From: Euzebyella marina
GTDB taxonomy: Bacteria; Bacteroidota; Bacteroidia; Flavobacteriales; Flavobacteriaceae
Assembly: GCF_014855515.1 (NCBI RefSeq)
Contig: NZ_JACYFK010000003.1
Span: 434,001 to 498,000, forward strand
DNA length: 64,000 nt
Reading direction: 5' to 3'
Of the stretch, positions 32,831 through 43,140 are shown piece after piece. Under the pieces are notes generated by a model. That model made no database searches. It was not told the origin of the DNA and saw only the letters and a program-made list of their open reading frames with translations. Each line of letters begins with the position of its first letter. Positions within the stretch are counted from its first letter, which is position 1. A program made the translations under genes and the position numbers.

Positions 32831-35275
32831 CTAGAAATTTCCTATTCTAATGATATCGGCAAAGATACCGGAAGCGGTTACATCGGCACCGGCACCGGCA
32901 CCCTTAATAATCATAGGTTGATTCGGGTATCTTTCTGTGTAAAAAAGAACGATGTTGTCACTTCCTTCGAGATTATAAAAATCATGGCCTTTTGGTATTT
33001 CTTGAAGTCCTACACTTGCTTGTCCGTTTTCATATTGAGCCACATATTTTAACTTACTACTGGCTGCAGAAGCCTTGGCAAACATTTCCTGAAAACTACT
33101 TTCGTATTTCTTCAATGAGGCAAAGAAATCATCATTATTGTCGGTATTGAGGCTTTCTTCCGGTAAAAAGCTATTGTTTTTGATATCGTCGATTTCAAGG
33201 CGATTGCCACTTTCACGTGCCAAAATCAATATTTTTCTCATAACGTCGATACCGCTCAAATCAATTTTCGGGTCAGGTTCTGTATAGCCTTCTTCTTGAG
33301 CCTGTTTAACAATGTCGTGAAAAGTAGTCTGGTCGTTAAAATTATTGAATACAAAATTCAGGCTACCAGAAAGAACGGCCTGTATTTTCAATACTTTATC
33401 ACCTGATGCTATCAAATGTTTTAAAGTGTCAATAATAGGTAGGCCAGCACCAACATTGGTCTCAAAAAGGAACGGCGCATTATATTCTCGGGCAAGATCC
33501 TTCAGATTTTGGTAATTGTCAAATTCTGATGAACAGGCGATTTTATTGCAGGTAACCACCGAAATGCTATTACCTAAATAAGAACTATAAGTAGAAGCAA
33601 CTTCACTGCTCGCGGTATTATCGACGAAAATACTATTGCGGAAGTTTAGTTTTTGAACGTGCTCGTAAAACTTTGATTTATTGGCCTTTTCACCGCTATT
33701 CAATTTGTTTTGCCAATCGGAAAGGGAAATTCCGTTCTCATCAAAGTGCATGGTTCTTGAATTGGATATTCCGATAACTCGAATATTCAATTTCAATTTT
33801 TCTTTGAGATAAGAGCGCTGCTGTCGAATCTGTTCCAAGAATTTCGAACCAACGTTACCCACACCCATGACAAAAAGGTTCAGCTGTTTTACATTCTCTT
33901 CAAAAAACTCTTCGTGCAAGGCGTTCAAGGCCTTTTTTACATCTCCTTCATTGATTACGGCCGAAATGTTACGTTCGGAGGCACCTTGTGCAATAGCGCG
34001 AATATTAACATTGTTTCGCCCGAGGGTACTAAACATTTTACCGCTCAAACCTTGGTGTTTTTTCATATTGTCTCCAACCAAGGCGATAATGGCCAATTCG
34101 GTTTCGGCAATGGCAGGTTTTATTTTTCCCCTTTCGATTTCAACTTCAAAAGCTTCATTGACAATTTCTACGGCCTTTTCAATATCATTCGCTGAAATAC
34201 CAACACAGATAGAGTGCTCAGAAGAGGCTTGCGTAATAAAAACGACGCTAATGTCATGTTGTGACAAAACCTCGAAAAAACGCTTTGAAATACCCGGAAT
34301 ACCAACCATACCCGGGCCTTCAAGAGAAAGCAAGGCCATATTTCCCACATGGGTAATACCTCTAACGGTTTTGCCTTTCTCGTTCTTGTTTTTAGTAATT
34401 AGGGTTCCGGCATTGTTAGGCTCAAAAGTATTCTTGATGTGAATGGATATTCCTTTGCTTAAAACTGGTTGTATAGTGGGCGGGTATAAAACCTTGGCCC
34501 CAAAATGGGAAAGCTCCATAGCTTCCTCGTATGAGATATGAGGTATGGCCTTCGCTTGTTTTACTAATTTTGGGTTGGCAGTATACATTCCGCTAACATC
34601 AGTGTAAATCTCTAACACAGCTGCATCTAAGGCTGCAGCAACGATAGCGGCAGTATAATCTGAACCACCTCGCCCCAATGTGGTCGAGTTGCCCTTTTCG
34701 GAAGAAGCGATAAAACCGCCCATTACGGAAACAGTGCTTTTGGCCTCTGCAAAATGTTCTTGACAATTTTGATTCGTCAATTTAAAATTGACCGAAGCTT
34801 TTTCGTTATGGTCGTCTGTTTTTATAAGGGTTCTACTGTCTACATATGCACAGTCTAGCCCTGATTCTACAAAATATTCACTAATGATATATGACGATAA
34901 TAGTTCGCCATAGCTTACTATTTTGTCCGATAGGCGAGGAGTGATTTCGCCGATTAGAAAAGCTCCTTCCAGCAAAGTTTCCAATGAATTGAGCTCGCTT
35001 TTTACCTTACTTAATACTTTACTTTGAGAATTAATGTTAATAAGTTCTTTGACCGTGCTGAGATGTCTGTCTTCAATTTCCTTGAAAACAGATTGGTATC
35101 CTTCACTTTGTGAGGACGCTAAATGAGCGGCATCGAGCAGTAAATCGGTTATTCCCCCGAGTGCTGAAACGACCACGACTATTTTGTTAGAACCTGAATG
35201 AGCTACAATTTCTTTGACCAGGTTGATATTGGTAGCGTTGGCAACCGAAGTGCCACCGAATTTTAAGACTTTCAT
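32831..35275 (-). CDS. thrA: Bifunctional aspartokinase I / homoserine dehydrogenase I
   Basis: Catalyses the first and third steps from aspartate to homoserine. The 814-residue protein starts MKVLKFGGTSVAN (kinase signature) and keeps an aspartokinase domain to about 290, two ACT regulatory domains (about 310-455, probable threonine binding), an NAD(P)-binding GVGNVGSKFLEQI near 468-480 and a homoserine dehydrogenase domain with the GANVGAGLPI-type segment (FETNVGAGLPIIDTLKHL) and the Lys/Asp region ending with the GAGAGADVTASG signature near the C-terminus. Fusion layout equals enterobacterial ThrA. First structural gene of the operon; preceded by the attenuator. Confidence 0.96.
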   Translation of the reverse strand: MKVLKFGGTSVANATNINLVKEIVAHSGSNKIVVVVSALGGITDLLLDAAHLASSQSEGYQSVFKEIEDRHLSTVKELININSQSKVLSKVKSELNSLETLLEGAFLIGEITPRLSDKIVSYGELLSSYIISEYFVESGLDCAYVDSRTLIKTDDHNEKASVNFKLTNQNCQEHFAEAKSTVSVMGGFIASSEKGNSTTLGRGGSDYTAAIVAAALDAAVLEIYTDVSGMYTANPKLVKQAKAIPHISYEEAMELSHFGAKVLYPPTIQPVLSKGISIHIKNTFEPNNAGTLITKNKNEKGKTVRGITHVGNMALLSLEGPGMVGIPGISKRFFEVLSQHDISVVFITQASSEHSICVGISANDIEKAVEIVNEAFEVEIERGKIKPAIAETELAIIALVGDNMKKHQGLSGKMFSTLGRNNVNIRAIAQGASERNISAVINEGDVKKALNALHEEFFEENVKQLNLFVMGVGNVGSKFLEQIRQQRSYLKEKLKLNIRVIGISNSRTMHFDENGISLSDWQNKLNSGEKANKSKFYEHVQKLNFRNSIFVDNTASSEVASTYSSYLGNSISVVTCNKIACSSEFDNYQNLKDLAREYNAPFLFETNVGAGLPIIDTLKHLIASGDKVLKIQAVLSGSLNFVFNNFNDQTTFHDIVKQAQEEGYTEPDPKIDLSGIDVMRKILILARESGNRLEIDDIKNNSFLPEESLNTDNNDDFFASLKKYESSFQEMFAKASAASSKLKYVAQYENGQASVGLQEIPKGHDFYNLEGSDNIVLFYTERYPNQPMIIKGAGAGADVTASGIFADIIRIGNF

Positions 35276-35304
35276 CTAAATAAATATTAAAAGAGACTTG
35301 ATTG

Positions 35305-35324
35305 AAAAAAGCACTAAATAGCGC
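35305..35324 (-). terminator. thr attenuator terminator
   Basis: On the minus strand GCGCTA, 2-nt loop, TAGTGC (35324-35311; one G-U pair) is followed directly by six T. It lies between the leader-peptide stop (35349) and the thrA ATG (35275), the position of an attenuator in a Thr-controlled leader. Confidence 0.7.
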
Positions 35325-35348
35325 AAAAACGGAGAAATATATAGCTTC

Positions 35349-35441
35349 TTACCCCAAAGGGGTAGTGGTACCGGTAATAGCGGTGCATCCATTGGTAAAT
35401 GGCGTAAATGTCTTATTTCTATGTGGGTTGCTCAAGAACAT
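35349..35441 (-). CDS. thrL: thr operon leader peptide (attenuator)
   Basis: A 30-codon ORF, ATG at 35441 to TAA at 35349, upstream of thrA on the same strand. Eight of the last 20 codons are Thr and one is Ile; the end reads TAITGTTTPLG. This matches the design of enterobacterial thrL, where ribosome stalling at Thr/Ile codons prevents formation of the terminator. Here too a hairpin with a T-tract follows 25 nt later, and an ACCCC-TTT-GGGGT stem overlaps the end of the leader and could be the competing structure. Gene name is by analogy. Confidence 0.75.
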   Translation of the reverse strand: MFLSNPHRNKTFTPFTNGCTAITGTTTPLG

Positions 35442-35541
35442 ACCTAAAATAAAGACTCAAAAGTAGTACTTTTGATGACCTAATCAAATGAAACGATAAA
35501 ATTTTACATAATCTTCAACAATTGTCAAAATTTCTTACTGA

Positions 35542-37086
35542 ATGAAGCTTTTCACTGCCGAACAAGTCTATGCTGCCGATAAATTCACAATTGAAAAACA
35601 AAATATTACTAGCGATGAACTGATGGAGCGGGCGGCCATTCAACTTTTTAACTGGTTGCATTTAAGAATGCAAGGCGCCCAAGTCAAAATTCATCTTTTT
35701 TGCGGAATTGGCAATAATGGGGGCGACGGTCTGGCCCTTGCCAGGCATTTGCAAGACCATGGCTATAATATTGAAGTTTACGTGGTGAATTATAGCAAGA
35801 AGCGTTCGAAAGATTTTTTAACGAACCTAGAAAGATTAAAAGAGCGTAAAATTTGGCCCAACTTTTTAGAGGAAGGAAGTGAGTGGCCTCCAATTAAAGA
35901 AGAGGAAATTATTGTAGATGCCATTTTCGGTATTGGCCTCAACAGGGCACCTGATGAATGGGTCGGTAATCTATTTGAACATTTAGAGAGTACCAAGGCA
36001 TTTGTTTTAGCTGTGGATATACCCTCGGGACTCTTCACCGAAAGTGTTCCCAAGAGGGAAAAAGATGTTCTCAAGGCCAATTATACCTTAAGTTTTCAAG
36101 TGCCTAAACTTGTATTTTTCCTTCCGCAAACCGGTAAATATACGGTTCAATGGGAGGTTTTGGATATTGGATTGGACAAACAGTTTTTGTTTGAAACCGA
36201 CACAGATTATTCATTGATCGGGAAAAATGAAATTTTACCTTTCTACCGGCCTAGGGAGAAATATTCGCACAAAGGTACTTACGGCCACAGCTTAATTATT
36301 GGAGGAAGCTATGGGAAGATGGGAGCCGTACAACTTGCTGCGCGGTCATGCTTGCGTGTGGGTAGTGGTTTGGTAACGGTTTACATTCCCAAATGTGGCT
36401 ATATTCCGTTGCAGACGGCTATTCCTGAAGCTATGGTGATTACGGACAATGAAGATTCGCATATTTCAGAAATAGAACTGTCTATTGAGCCAACAGCAGT
36501 TGGTCTCGGTGTGGGAATGGGAACCAAAGAAGGTACTTCAGAAGCAATCGCCAATTTTTTAAAGGATTATAAGCGGCCCGTAGTCGTTGATGCAGATGCG
36601 CTTAATCTTATAGCTCAACACAAAGATTTATTAAAGTATCTACCTGGCCAAGCGGTATTGACTCCGCATCCGAAGGAGTTAGAGAGATTGATTGGTTCTT
36701 GGAAAGACGATTTTGATAAGTTAGAAAAGGCCAAGGTATTTTCAGATAAGCATGATTGTGTATTGGTAATTAAAGGAGCCCATACAATTATCATATATAA
36801 AAACAAAGGATACGTGAATACTACGGGAAACCCAGGTATGGCCACGGGCGGAACGGGAGATGTACTTACCGGAATGATAACGGGGCTGATCGCTCAAGGT
36901 TATGAACCACTGCAAGCGGCGCTGCTAGGGGTATACCTACATGGGCGTTCTGGAGATATAACGGTTGAAAATACAGGCTATCAGGCTCTTTTGGCAACAG
37001 ATGTTATTGAGGGAATAGGGCCGGCGTTTTTAGACTTGTTTAAAGTAGAGGAAAAAGTTTCTGCCGAGGAAGATGGTAATGAATAA
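35542..37086 (+). CDS. nnrD: Bifunctional NAD(P)HX epimerase / dehydratase
   Basis: Repairs hydrated NADH and NADPH. The 514-residue protein joins an N-terminal YjeF_N epimerase (about 1-215; nucleotide loop FCGIGNNGGDGLALA near 53-67, catalytic Asp in VDAIFGIGL) and a C-terminal ribokinase-like ADP-dependent dehydratase (about 225-500; HKGTYGHSLIIGGS near 246 and the signature TGNPGMATGGTGDVLTG near 430-446). The two-domain form is the common bacterial arrangement. Divergent from the thr operon with about 100 nt between its start and the leader. Followed by a convergent terminator-like hairpin. Confidence 0.93.
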   Translation: MKLFTAEQVYAADKFTIEKQNITSDELMERAAIQLFNWLHLRMQGAQVKIHLFCGIGNNGGDGLALARHLQDHGYNIEVYVVNYSKKRSKDFLTNLERLKERKIWPNFLEEGSEWPPIKEEEIIVDAIFGIGLNRAPDEWVGNLFEHLESTKAFVLAVDIPSGLFTESVPKREKDVLKANYTLSFQVPKLVFFLPQTGKYTVQWEVLDIGLDKQFLFETDTDYSLIGKNEILPFYRPREKYSHKGTYGHSLIIGGSYGKMGAVQLAARSCLRVGSGLVTVYIPKCGYIPLQTAIPEAMVITDNEDSHISEIELSIEPTAVGLGVGMGTKEGTSEAIANFLKDYKRPVVVDADALNLIAQHKDLLKYLPGQAVLTPHPKELERLIGSWKDDFDKLEKAKVFSDKHDCVLVIKGAHTIIIYKNKGYVNTTGNPGMATGGTGDVLTGMITGLIAQGYEPLQAALLGVYLHGRSGDITVENTGYQALLATDVIEGIGPAFLDLFKVEEKVSAEEDGNE

Positions 37087-37089
37087 GCT

Positions 37090-37120
37090 CAAGCCTAAAT
37101 AGGGAGCAGGTTTAGGCTTG
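37090..37120. terminator. Convergent hairpin between nnrD and the next gene
   Basis: CAAGCCTAAA (37090-37099) and TTTAGGCTTG (37111-37120) pair perfectly over 10 bp around an 11-nt loop, between two genes that converge. No long T-run follows, so it is terminator-like only. Confidence 0.5.
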
Positions 37121-37131
37121 GCCTTTCCAGT

Positions 37132-37539
37132 TTAACAAGATTGAGCAATCACTCTTCTTTTTACCCATTTAAGGGCGTTCTCGTACTCTATAAAAAACTT
37201 CATCGGTTTTTTGTAGAAGAGTTTTTCAATCTTAAAATTGTGCATATCAATTTCTTTGACACTTACAATGGCAAATGCTTTTAGGTTTTCCAATTGCCTT
37301 AAATAGGTATAAATTGTAGGGTCAACTGCAAATGAATGCTTTCTAAGGCTTATGTAGCCAAAGTTTTTGTTTCTGAAGTGAATTTCCGAGATACCGATAA
37401 TCTGGTACATTCTTTCTAAGGTAAGGGTTGCTCCCTCGTCAAATAATGCCACCATGAAGTTTTCATATACCTGTACTTTTCCAACATCTAACTGATACTC
37501 CCTGACAATAATTGTCTTTTTCGGTCGCCTCACTTTCAT
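37132..37539 (-). CDS. Hypothetical protein, SpoIIAA/STAS-like layout
   Basis: A 135-residue soluble protein without signal peptide. The alternating pattern of strands (FMVALFDEGATLT, FGYISLRKHSFAVDPTIY) and helices, with a central I-S-L-R-x-H segment near 68, looks like the small alpha/beta proteins of the STAS/SpoIIAA-like set common in Flavobacteriaceae, which have no known function. It stands alone on the minus strand, 200 nt from the clpC end. Family assignment is tentative, but the ORF is clearly coding. Confidence 0.65.
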   Translation of the reverse strand: MKVRRPKKTIIVREYQLDVGKVQVYENFMVALFDEGATLTLERMYQIIGISEIHFRNKNFGYISLRKHSFAVDPTIYTYLRQLENLKAFAIVSVKEIDMHNFKIEKLFYKKPMKFFIEYENALKWVKRRVIAQSC

Positions 37540-37685
37540 TCCAATAAGATTATAGTGTTCGAGACGAAAGTAGATGCCAGTTGCAGCAAACTGAAAATTA
37601 TTAGATTAAAAGCTTAAATATCGTTTTATCTGCTCAACTTGACCATAGCCTGTGATTACTTTCTTACTTGATAGATAAAAGGCAT

Positions 37686-37715
37686 AAAAAAAGGGAGTCG
37701 TATTTTGCGACTCCC
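37686..37715 (-). terminator. Terminator of clpC
   Basis: GGGAGTCG (37693-37700), 7-nt loop, CGACTCCC (37708-37715), with a seven-base T-tract on the minus strand, just after the clpC stop. Confidence 0.88.
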
Positions 37716-37737
37716 TCATCTATAATTTCTTACGGCT

Positions 37738-40293
37738 TTATTCCGTTTTAGAAGACTTCTCAGGTTTATTTATCTTGATGGTCAGTTCTTCTTTCTTCTC
37801 ATCAAAATCCATCAGAATCGTGTCTCCTTCATCTAACTTTGAATTCACGATTTCTTCGGCCAGGGCATCTTCGATATATTTCTGAATGGCCCTTTTCAAA
37901 GGTCGTGCACCGTATTGTTTGTCAAAACCTTTATCGGCAATATAGTCTTTGGCTTTTTCACTCAATTTGAGGTCGTAGCCTATATCTTTAATTCTTGCAA
38001 ATAACTTTCTCAGTTCAATATCGATGATTCTATGTATATCTTCTCGCTCGAGGGGATTGAACACAATTACATCATCGATTCTGTTCAAAAATTCAGGTGC
38101 AAAGGCTTTTTTTAGCGCTCCTTCAATGACACTTTTTTGATGACTTTCTTCTTGAGCCTTCATGGCAGAAGTACCAAAACCTACACCTTGACCAAAGTCT
38201 TTCAACTTGCGGGCTCCAATGTTGGATGTCATGATGATAATGGTATTTCTAAAGTCGATTTTTCTTCCCAAACTATCGGTAAGGTAGCCATCATCCAAAA
38301 CTTGCAAAAGCATGTTGAATACATCCGGGTGTGCCTTTTCGACCTCATCCAATAGAACTACGGAATAAGGCTTGCGTCTAACCTTTTCGGTCAATTGACC
38401 ACCTTCTTCATACCCAACATATCCCGGAGGTGCACCAACTAATCTAGATATCGCAAATTTCTCCATGTATTCGCTCATATCTATTCTAATCAATGCATCT
38501 TCAGAATCGAATAATTCTTTGGCAAGCACTTTCGCAAGTTGGGTCTTACCAACACCTGTTTGACCTAAGAAAATGAAAGATCCAATCGGCTTGTTAGGGT
38601 CTTTTAAACCAGCCCTGTTTCGCTGAATGGCCTTGGCCACTTTTGCTACAGCCTCATCTTGACCAATTACATTTGATTTGATCAGGTCTGGTAGACCGGC
38701 CAGTTTATTGCTTTCGGTCTGGGCGATTCTATTTACGGGAATACCGCTCATCATCGATACTACATCGGCAACGTTATCTTCGGTAACCGTCTCTTTGTGC
38801 TGTTTACTATCTTCTTCCCACTTCTCCTGGGCCACTGCCAACTCTTTTTCGATGCGCTTTTCATCGTCTCTTAGCTTGGCAGCCTCTTCATATTTTTGCT
38901 TTTTAACGACACTGTTCTTAAGTTCCCTTACATCTTCCAGCTTTTTCTCGAGTTCTAGAATCTGTTTAGGTACATCCATATTAACAATATGAACACGTGA
39001 ACCTGCTTCGTCAAGAGCGTCGATAGCCTTGTCCGGCAAAAAGCGGTCAGTCATATACCTGTTTGTCAACTTAACGCAGGCCGTGATAGCTTCATCGGTG
39101 TAATTGACATTATGATGATCCTCATACTTCGCTTTGATGTTATGAAGAATTTCAATGGTCTCTTCAACCGAAGTTGGCTCGACGATAACTTTTTGAAAAC
39201 GTCTTTCTAAGGCGCCGTCTTTTTCGATATATTGTCTGTACTCATCAAGTGTAGTAGCCCCGATACATTGAATTTCACCTCTGGCCAATGCCGGTTTGAA
39301 CATGTTGGAAGCATCTAAGCTACCCGTTGCTCCACCAGCACCAACAATGGTATGAATCTCATCAATGAAAAGAATTACATCGTCGTTCTTTTCAAGCTCG
39401 TTCATAACAGCTTTCATCCTTTCCTCAAATTGGCCACGGTACTTGGTACCGGCCACAAGTGAAGCAAGGTCAAGTGTTACCACTCGTTTGTTGTAAAGAA
39501 TACGAGAAACCTTCTTATTGATAATTCTTAATGCCAGACCTTCTGCTATGGCACTTTTACCCACACCGGGCTCACCTATCAATAGGGGGTTGTTTTTCTT
39601 TCTTCTACTTAATATTTGTGAAACACGCTCAATCTCTTTTTCCCTTCCAACAACGGGATCCAATTTGTTTTCCTCGGCCAAACGGGTAAGGTCACGCCCA
39701 AAGTTGTCCAAGACCGGAGTCTTGGATTTCTTGCTGCCTTTTTGGCCCGTAGTAGTACCGAATGAACCCGAATCTTTTCCATCTCCGTTATCGTCATTGT
39801 CACTAGGAAAAGATTCTGATGTAGGAGCATCTACAATATCATCATCACTAGTAATCATAAACTTAAATTGTTCTTTAACGCCATCGTAATCTACCTTTAA
39901 TTTATGTAGAAGTTTGGTCGTCGGGTCGTTCTCGTTTCTTAAAATGCACAGCAACAGGTGTGCGGTGTTGATGGAAGAACTTTGAAACAACTTGGCCTCT
40001 AAAAACGTTGTTTTTAGGGCACGTTCAGCCTGACGAGTCAGGTGTAGGTTCTTCTTGTCTTTTTGTATATTATTTGGATTCGGATTTGACGGACTCAAGA
40101 TCTCGACTTTTCGCCGGAGATGGTCCAGGTCAACTTCCAGGGCATCCAAAATACTGATAGCCTTACCGTTGCCGTCGCGCAATAGCCCGAGCATGAGGTG
40201 TTCGGTACCGATGAAATCATGGCCCAAACGCAGTGCTTCCTCTTTACTGTAGGCGATTACGTCTTTAACTCTTGGTGAAAAATTATCATCCAT
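37738..40293 (-). CDS. clpC: ATP-dependent Clp protease ATPase subunit ClpC
   Basis: AAA+ unfoldase that feeds substrates to ClpP. The 851-residue protein has a double Clp_N repeat (about 5-145), an Asp/Ser-rich linker (about 150-190), a first AAA domain with GEPGVGKSA at 240-248 and IDEIHTIVGAG, a UVR-type middle region (KLRDDEKRIEKEL, about 465-480), and a second AAA domain with GQTGVGKTQ near 580 and LLDEVEKAHPDVF. The C-terminal D2-small domain is complete (GARPLKRAIQKYIEDALAEEI). The UVR motif distinguishes ClpC from ClpB. Divergent from gyrA. Confidence 0.96.
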   Translation of the reverse strand: MDDNFSPRVKDVIAYSKEEALRLGHDFIGTEHLMLGLLRDGNGKAISILDALEVDLDHLRRKVEILSPSNPNPNNIQKDKKNLHLTRQAERALKTTFLEAKLFQSSSINTAHLLLCILRNENDPTTKLLHKLKVDYDGVKEQFKFMITSDDDIVDAPTSESFPSDNDDNGDGKDSGSFGTTTGQKGSKKSKTPVLDNFGRDLTRLAEENKLDPVVGREKEIERVSQILSRRKKNNPLLIGEPGVGKSAIAEGLALRIINKKVSRILYNKRVVTLDLASLVAGTKYRGQFEERMKAVMNELEKNDDVILFIDEIHTIVGAGGATGSLDASNMFKPALARGEIQCIGATTLDEYRQYIEKDGALERRFQKVIVEPTSVEETIEILHNIKAKYEDHHNVNYTDEAITACVKLTNRYMTDRFLPDKAIDALDEAGSRVHIVNMDVPKQILELEKKLEDVRELKNSVVKKQKYEEAAKLRDDEKRIEKELAVAQEKWEEDSKQHKETVTEDNVADVVSMMSGIPVNRIAQTESNKLAGLPDLIKSNVIGQDEAVAKVAKAIQRNRAGLKDPNKPIGSFIFLGQTGVGKTQLAKVLAKELFDSEDALIRIDMSEYMEKFAISRLVGAPPGYVGYEEGGQLTEKVRRKPYSVVLLDEVEKAHPDVFNMLLQVLDDGYLTDSLGRKIDFRNTIIIMTSNIGARKLKDFGQGVGFGTSAMKAQEESHQKSVIEGALKKAFAPEFLNRIDDVIVFNPLEREDIHRIIDIELRKLFARIKDIGYDLKLSEKAKDYIADKGFDKQYGARPLKRAIQKYIEDALAEEIVNSKLDEGDTILMDFDEKKEELTIKINKPEKSSKTE

Positions 40294-40553
40294 AAAACTT
40301 ATCCTTTCATCTATAAAATTAGTAAAACTATACCAATCTAACGCAAATAGTGTACCTATTATTAGATAACGTTCTATGAATTGACGAAAAAAGAATCTAA
40401 TTACAAAATATTTAACGTTGAAACGAACATGGTTTCAAGGCCTTGTGATGTTGATAAAATGTTTAATAAAGTACCCCGTGTTTGCTTTGAAAGCCATGAT
40501 TTTACGTATATTGGCATGTTTTTTTAACTAAAATAAAATATTAGGATTTTAAT

Positions 40554-43094
40554 ATGGCGGAAGGAGAAAAACTGATTCCTATTAATATTGAAGAGGAAAT
40601 GAAATCAGCCTACATCGATTACTCGATGTCGGTCATTGTGTCACGTGCCCTGCCTGATGTCAGGGACGGACTGAAACCTGTTCATCGCAGGGTCCTTTAT
40701 GGGATGCATGATTTAGGAGTTAGGTCAACCAGTGCGCATAAAAAATCAGCTCGTATCGTGGGTGAGGTTTTGGGTAAGTACCACCCTCACGGCGATTCTT
40801 CAGTTTATGATACCATGGTAAGAATGGCCCAAGAATGGAGCCTTCGATACATGTTGGTAGACGGTCAAGGTAACTTTGGTTCTGTTGATGGCGATAGCCC
40901 TGCAGCAATGCGATATACAGAGGCAAGAATGCGTAAGATTGCCGAGGAGATGCTGGCGGATATTGATAAAGATACAGTAGACCATCAACTTAATTTTGAT
41001 GATACCATCGAAGAGCCAACGGTTCTTCCGACGAGAATACCCAACCTTTTGGTCAATGGTGCTTCCGGTATTGCCGTAGGTATGGCGACCAATATGCCGC
41101 CCCATAACCTGTCGGAAGTGGTAGACGGTACGGTAGCCTATATCGACAACAACGAAATTGATGTCGATGAGATCATGACCTATATAAAAGCTCCTGATTT
41201 TCCGACCGGAGGTATTATATATGGTTACGATGGGGTCAAAGAAGCTTTTCATACAGGTCGCGGCCGGGTAAAAATCCGCGCAAAGGCCATTATCGAAGAG
41301 GTTCAAGGCCGTGAATGTATCGTGGTAACCGAAATACCTTATCAGGTCAACAAGGCCGATATGATCAAGAAAACGGCCGATCTGATCAATGAAAAGAAAA
41401 TCGAGGGTATATCAAGTATTCGTGATGAATCGGATAGAAAAGGTATGCGTATCGTTTATATACTTAAACGTGATGCCATACCGAATATCGTTCTCAATAC
41501 CTTATATAAGTACACTGCGCTACAATCTTCTTTTAGCGTAAACAACATTGCACTTGTAAATGGACGTCCTGAGCTACTGAATATTAAGGAGATGATCCAC
41601 TATTTCGTGGAACATCGCCATGAAGTAGTGGTCAGACGTACCCAATTCGAACTGAAAAAGGCAGAAGACAGGGCCCACATCTTAGAAGGTCTTATCATTG
41701 CTTCCGATAATATTGACGAGGTAATCGCCATTATCAGAGGTTCATCAAATGCCGATGAAGCCCGGGAGAAATTGATGGAGCGCTTTAAGCTCTCTGAAAT
41801 TCAAGCGAAGGCCATTGTCGAAATGCGTTTGAGACAACTGACCGGACTGGAGCAGGATAAGTTGCGTTCGGAATACGAAGAAATCATTAAAACCATTGCG
41901 GACCTTAAGGATATTCTTGCCAAAAAGGAACGTAGAATGGAAATCATCAAAAATGAACTTCTTGAGGTTAAAGAGAAGTATGGTGATGAACGTAGGTCGC
42001 AAATCAATTTGGCCGGTGGTGACTTGAGTATTGAAGATATGATTCCTAATGAGCAGGTGGTGATTACAATATCACATGCCGGTTACATTAAAAGAACTCC
42101 TCTTTCCGAATACAAAACCCAAAATAGAGGTGGAGTAGGCCAAAAGGCATCTTCCACAAGAAACGAAGATTTTCTGGAGTACCTATTTGTCGGTACGAAC
42201 CATCAATACATGCTTTTCTTCACCCAAAAAGGTAAATGTTTTTGGATGAGGGTCTACGAGATTCCTGAAGGAAGCAGAACCTCGAAGGGTAGGGCCATTC
42301 AAAACTTGATCAATATCGAACAAGACGATAACGTAAAGGCCTTTATTTGTACCCAAGATTTAAAAGATGAAGAGTACGTAAATAGCCATTACGTGATTAT
42401 GGCCACAAAGAAAGGTACTGTCAAAAAGACATCATTAGAACAGTATTCGCGGCCTAGACAGAATGGTATCAACGCTATCGGTATTCGTGAAGATGATGAG
42501 CTTCTAGAAGCTAAACTTACCACAGGTACTAGTCAAATTTTCTTAGGATTGAAATCCGGTAAGGCTATCCGTTTTGAAGAAAGCAAGACCAGACCTATGG
42601 GTAGAAATGCTTCCGGGGTAAGGGGTATTACCTTGGCAGATGATAATGATGAGGTCATAGGTATGGTATCGGTGCACGATTTTGAGGATAACATCTTGGT
42701 TGTTTCCGAAAATGGTTACGGAAAACGCTCTAGCATTGAAGATTACCGAATTACCAATAGGGGAGGAAAAGGCGTTAAAACTATTTCCATTACCGATAAG
42801 ACCGGTGGTTTAGTAGCAATTAAAAACGTATCCGATTCCGATGATTTGATGATTATCAACAAGTCTGGTATCGCCATTCGAATGAGCGTTGAAGATTTGA
42901 GGGTAATGGGTAGGGCTACTCAAGGTGTTAGATTGATCAACCTGAAAGGTAATGATTCGATTGCAGCAGTAGCCAAGGTTATGAAGGAGGATGAAGAAGA
43001 CCTTTCGGATACTGATATAATGGATATTGAGGTAGATACCGAGCAAGATGGCACGGCTCTTGATAATGATGGTAGCGAAGAAGAAAATAATTAA
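40554..43094 (+). CDS. gyrA: DNA gyrase subunit A
   Basis: Breaks and rejoins DNA during negative supercoiling, in complex with GyrB. The 846-residue protein has the winged-helix/tower catalytic domain with active-site Tyr121 (AAMRYTEAR). The quinolone-pocket positions equal to E. coli S83 and D87 are Ser82 and Asp86, the usual sensitive residues. The C-terminal beta-pinwheel (about 510-815) keeps a shortened GyrA box, TNRGGKG. A long acidic tail (from about 810) resembles other Bacteroidota GyrA. Alone in its transcription unit, 46 nt before the TPR gene, which may be co-transcribed. Confidence 0.96.
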   Translation: MAEGEKLIPINIEEEMKSAYIDYSMSVIVSRALPDVRDGLKPVHRRVLYGMHDLGVRSTSAHKKSARIVGEVLGKYHPHGDSSVYDTMVRMAQEWSLRYMLVDGQGNFGSVDGDSPAAMRYTEARMRKIAEEMLADIDKDTVDHQLNFDDTIEEPTVLPTRIPNLLVNGASGIAVGMATNMPPHNLSEVVDGTVAYIDNNEIDVDEIMTYIKAPDFPTGGIIYGYDGVKEAFHTGRGRVKIRAKAIIEEVQGRECIVVTEIPYQVNKADMIKKTADLINEKKIEGISSIRDESDRKGMRIVYILKRDAIPNIVLNTLYKYTALQSSFSVNNIALVNGRPELLNIKEMIHYFVEHRHEVVVRRTQFELKKAEDRAHILEGLIIASDNIDEVIAIIRGSSNADEAREKLMERFKLSEIQAKAIVEMRLRQLTGLEQDKLRSEYEEIIKTIADLKDILAKKERRMEIIKNELLEVKEKYGDERRSQINLAGGDLSIEDMIPNEQVVITISHAGYIKRTPLSEYKTQNRGGVGQKASSTRNEDFLEYLFVGTNHQYMLFFTQKGKCFWMRVYEIPEGSRTSKGRAIQNLINIEQDDNVKAFICTQDLKDEEYVNSHYVIMATKKGTVKKTSLEQYSRPRQNGINAIGIREDDELLEAKLTTGTSQIFLGLKSGKAIRFEESKTRPMGRNASGVRGITLADDNDEVIGMVSVHDFEDNILVVSENGYGKRSSIEDYRITNRGGKGVKTISITDKTGGLVAIKNVSDSDDLMIINKSGIAIRMSVEDLRVMGRATQGVRLINLKGNDSIAAVAKVMKEDEEDLSDTDIMDIEVDTEQDGTALDNDGSEEENN

Positions 43095-43140
43095 CCCTTA
43101 ATTATAGTAAACACTAACAAATTATTTAATTGATTAGAAA

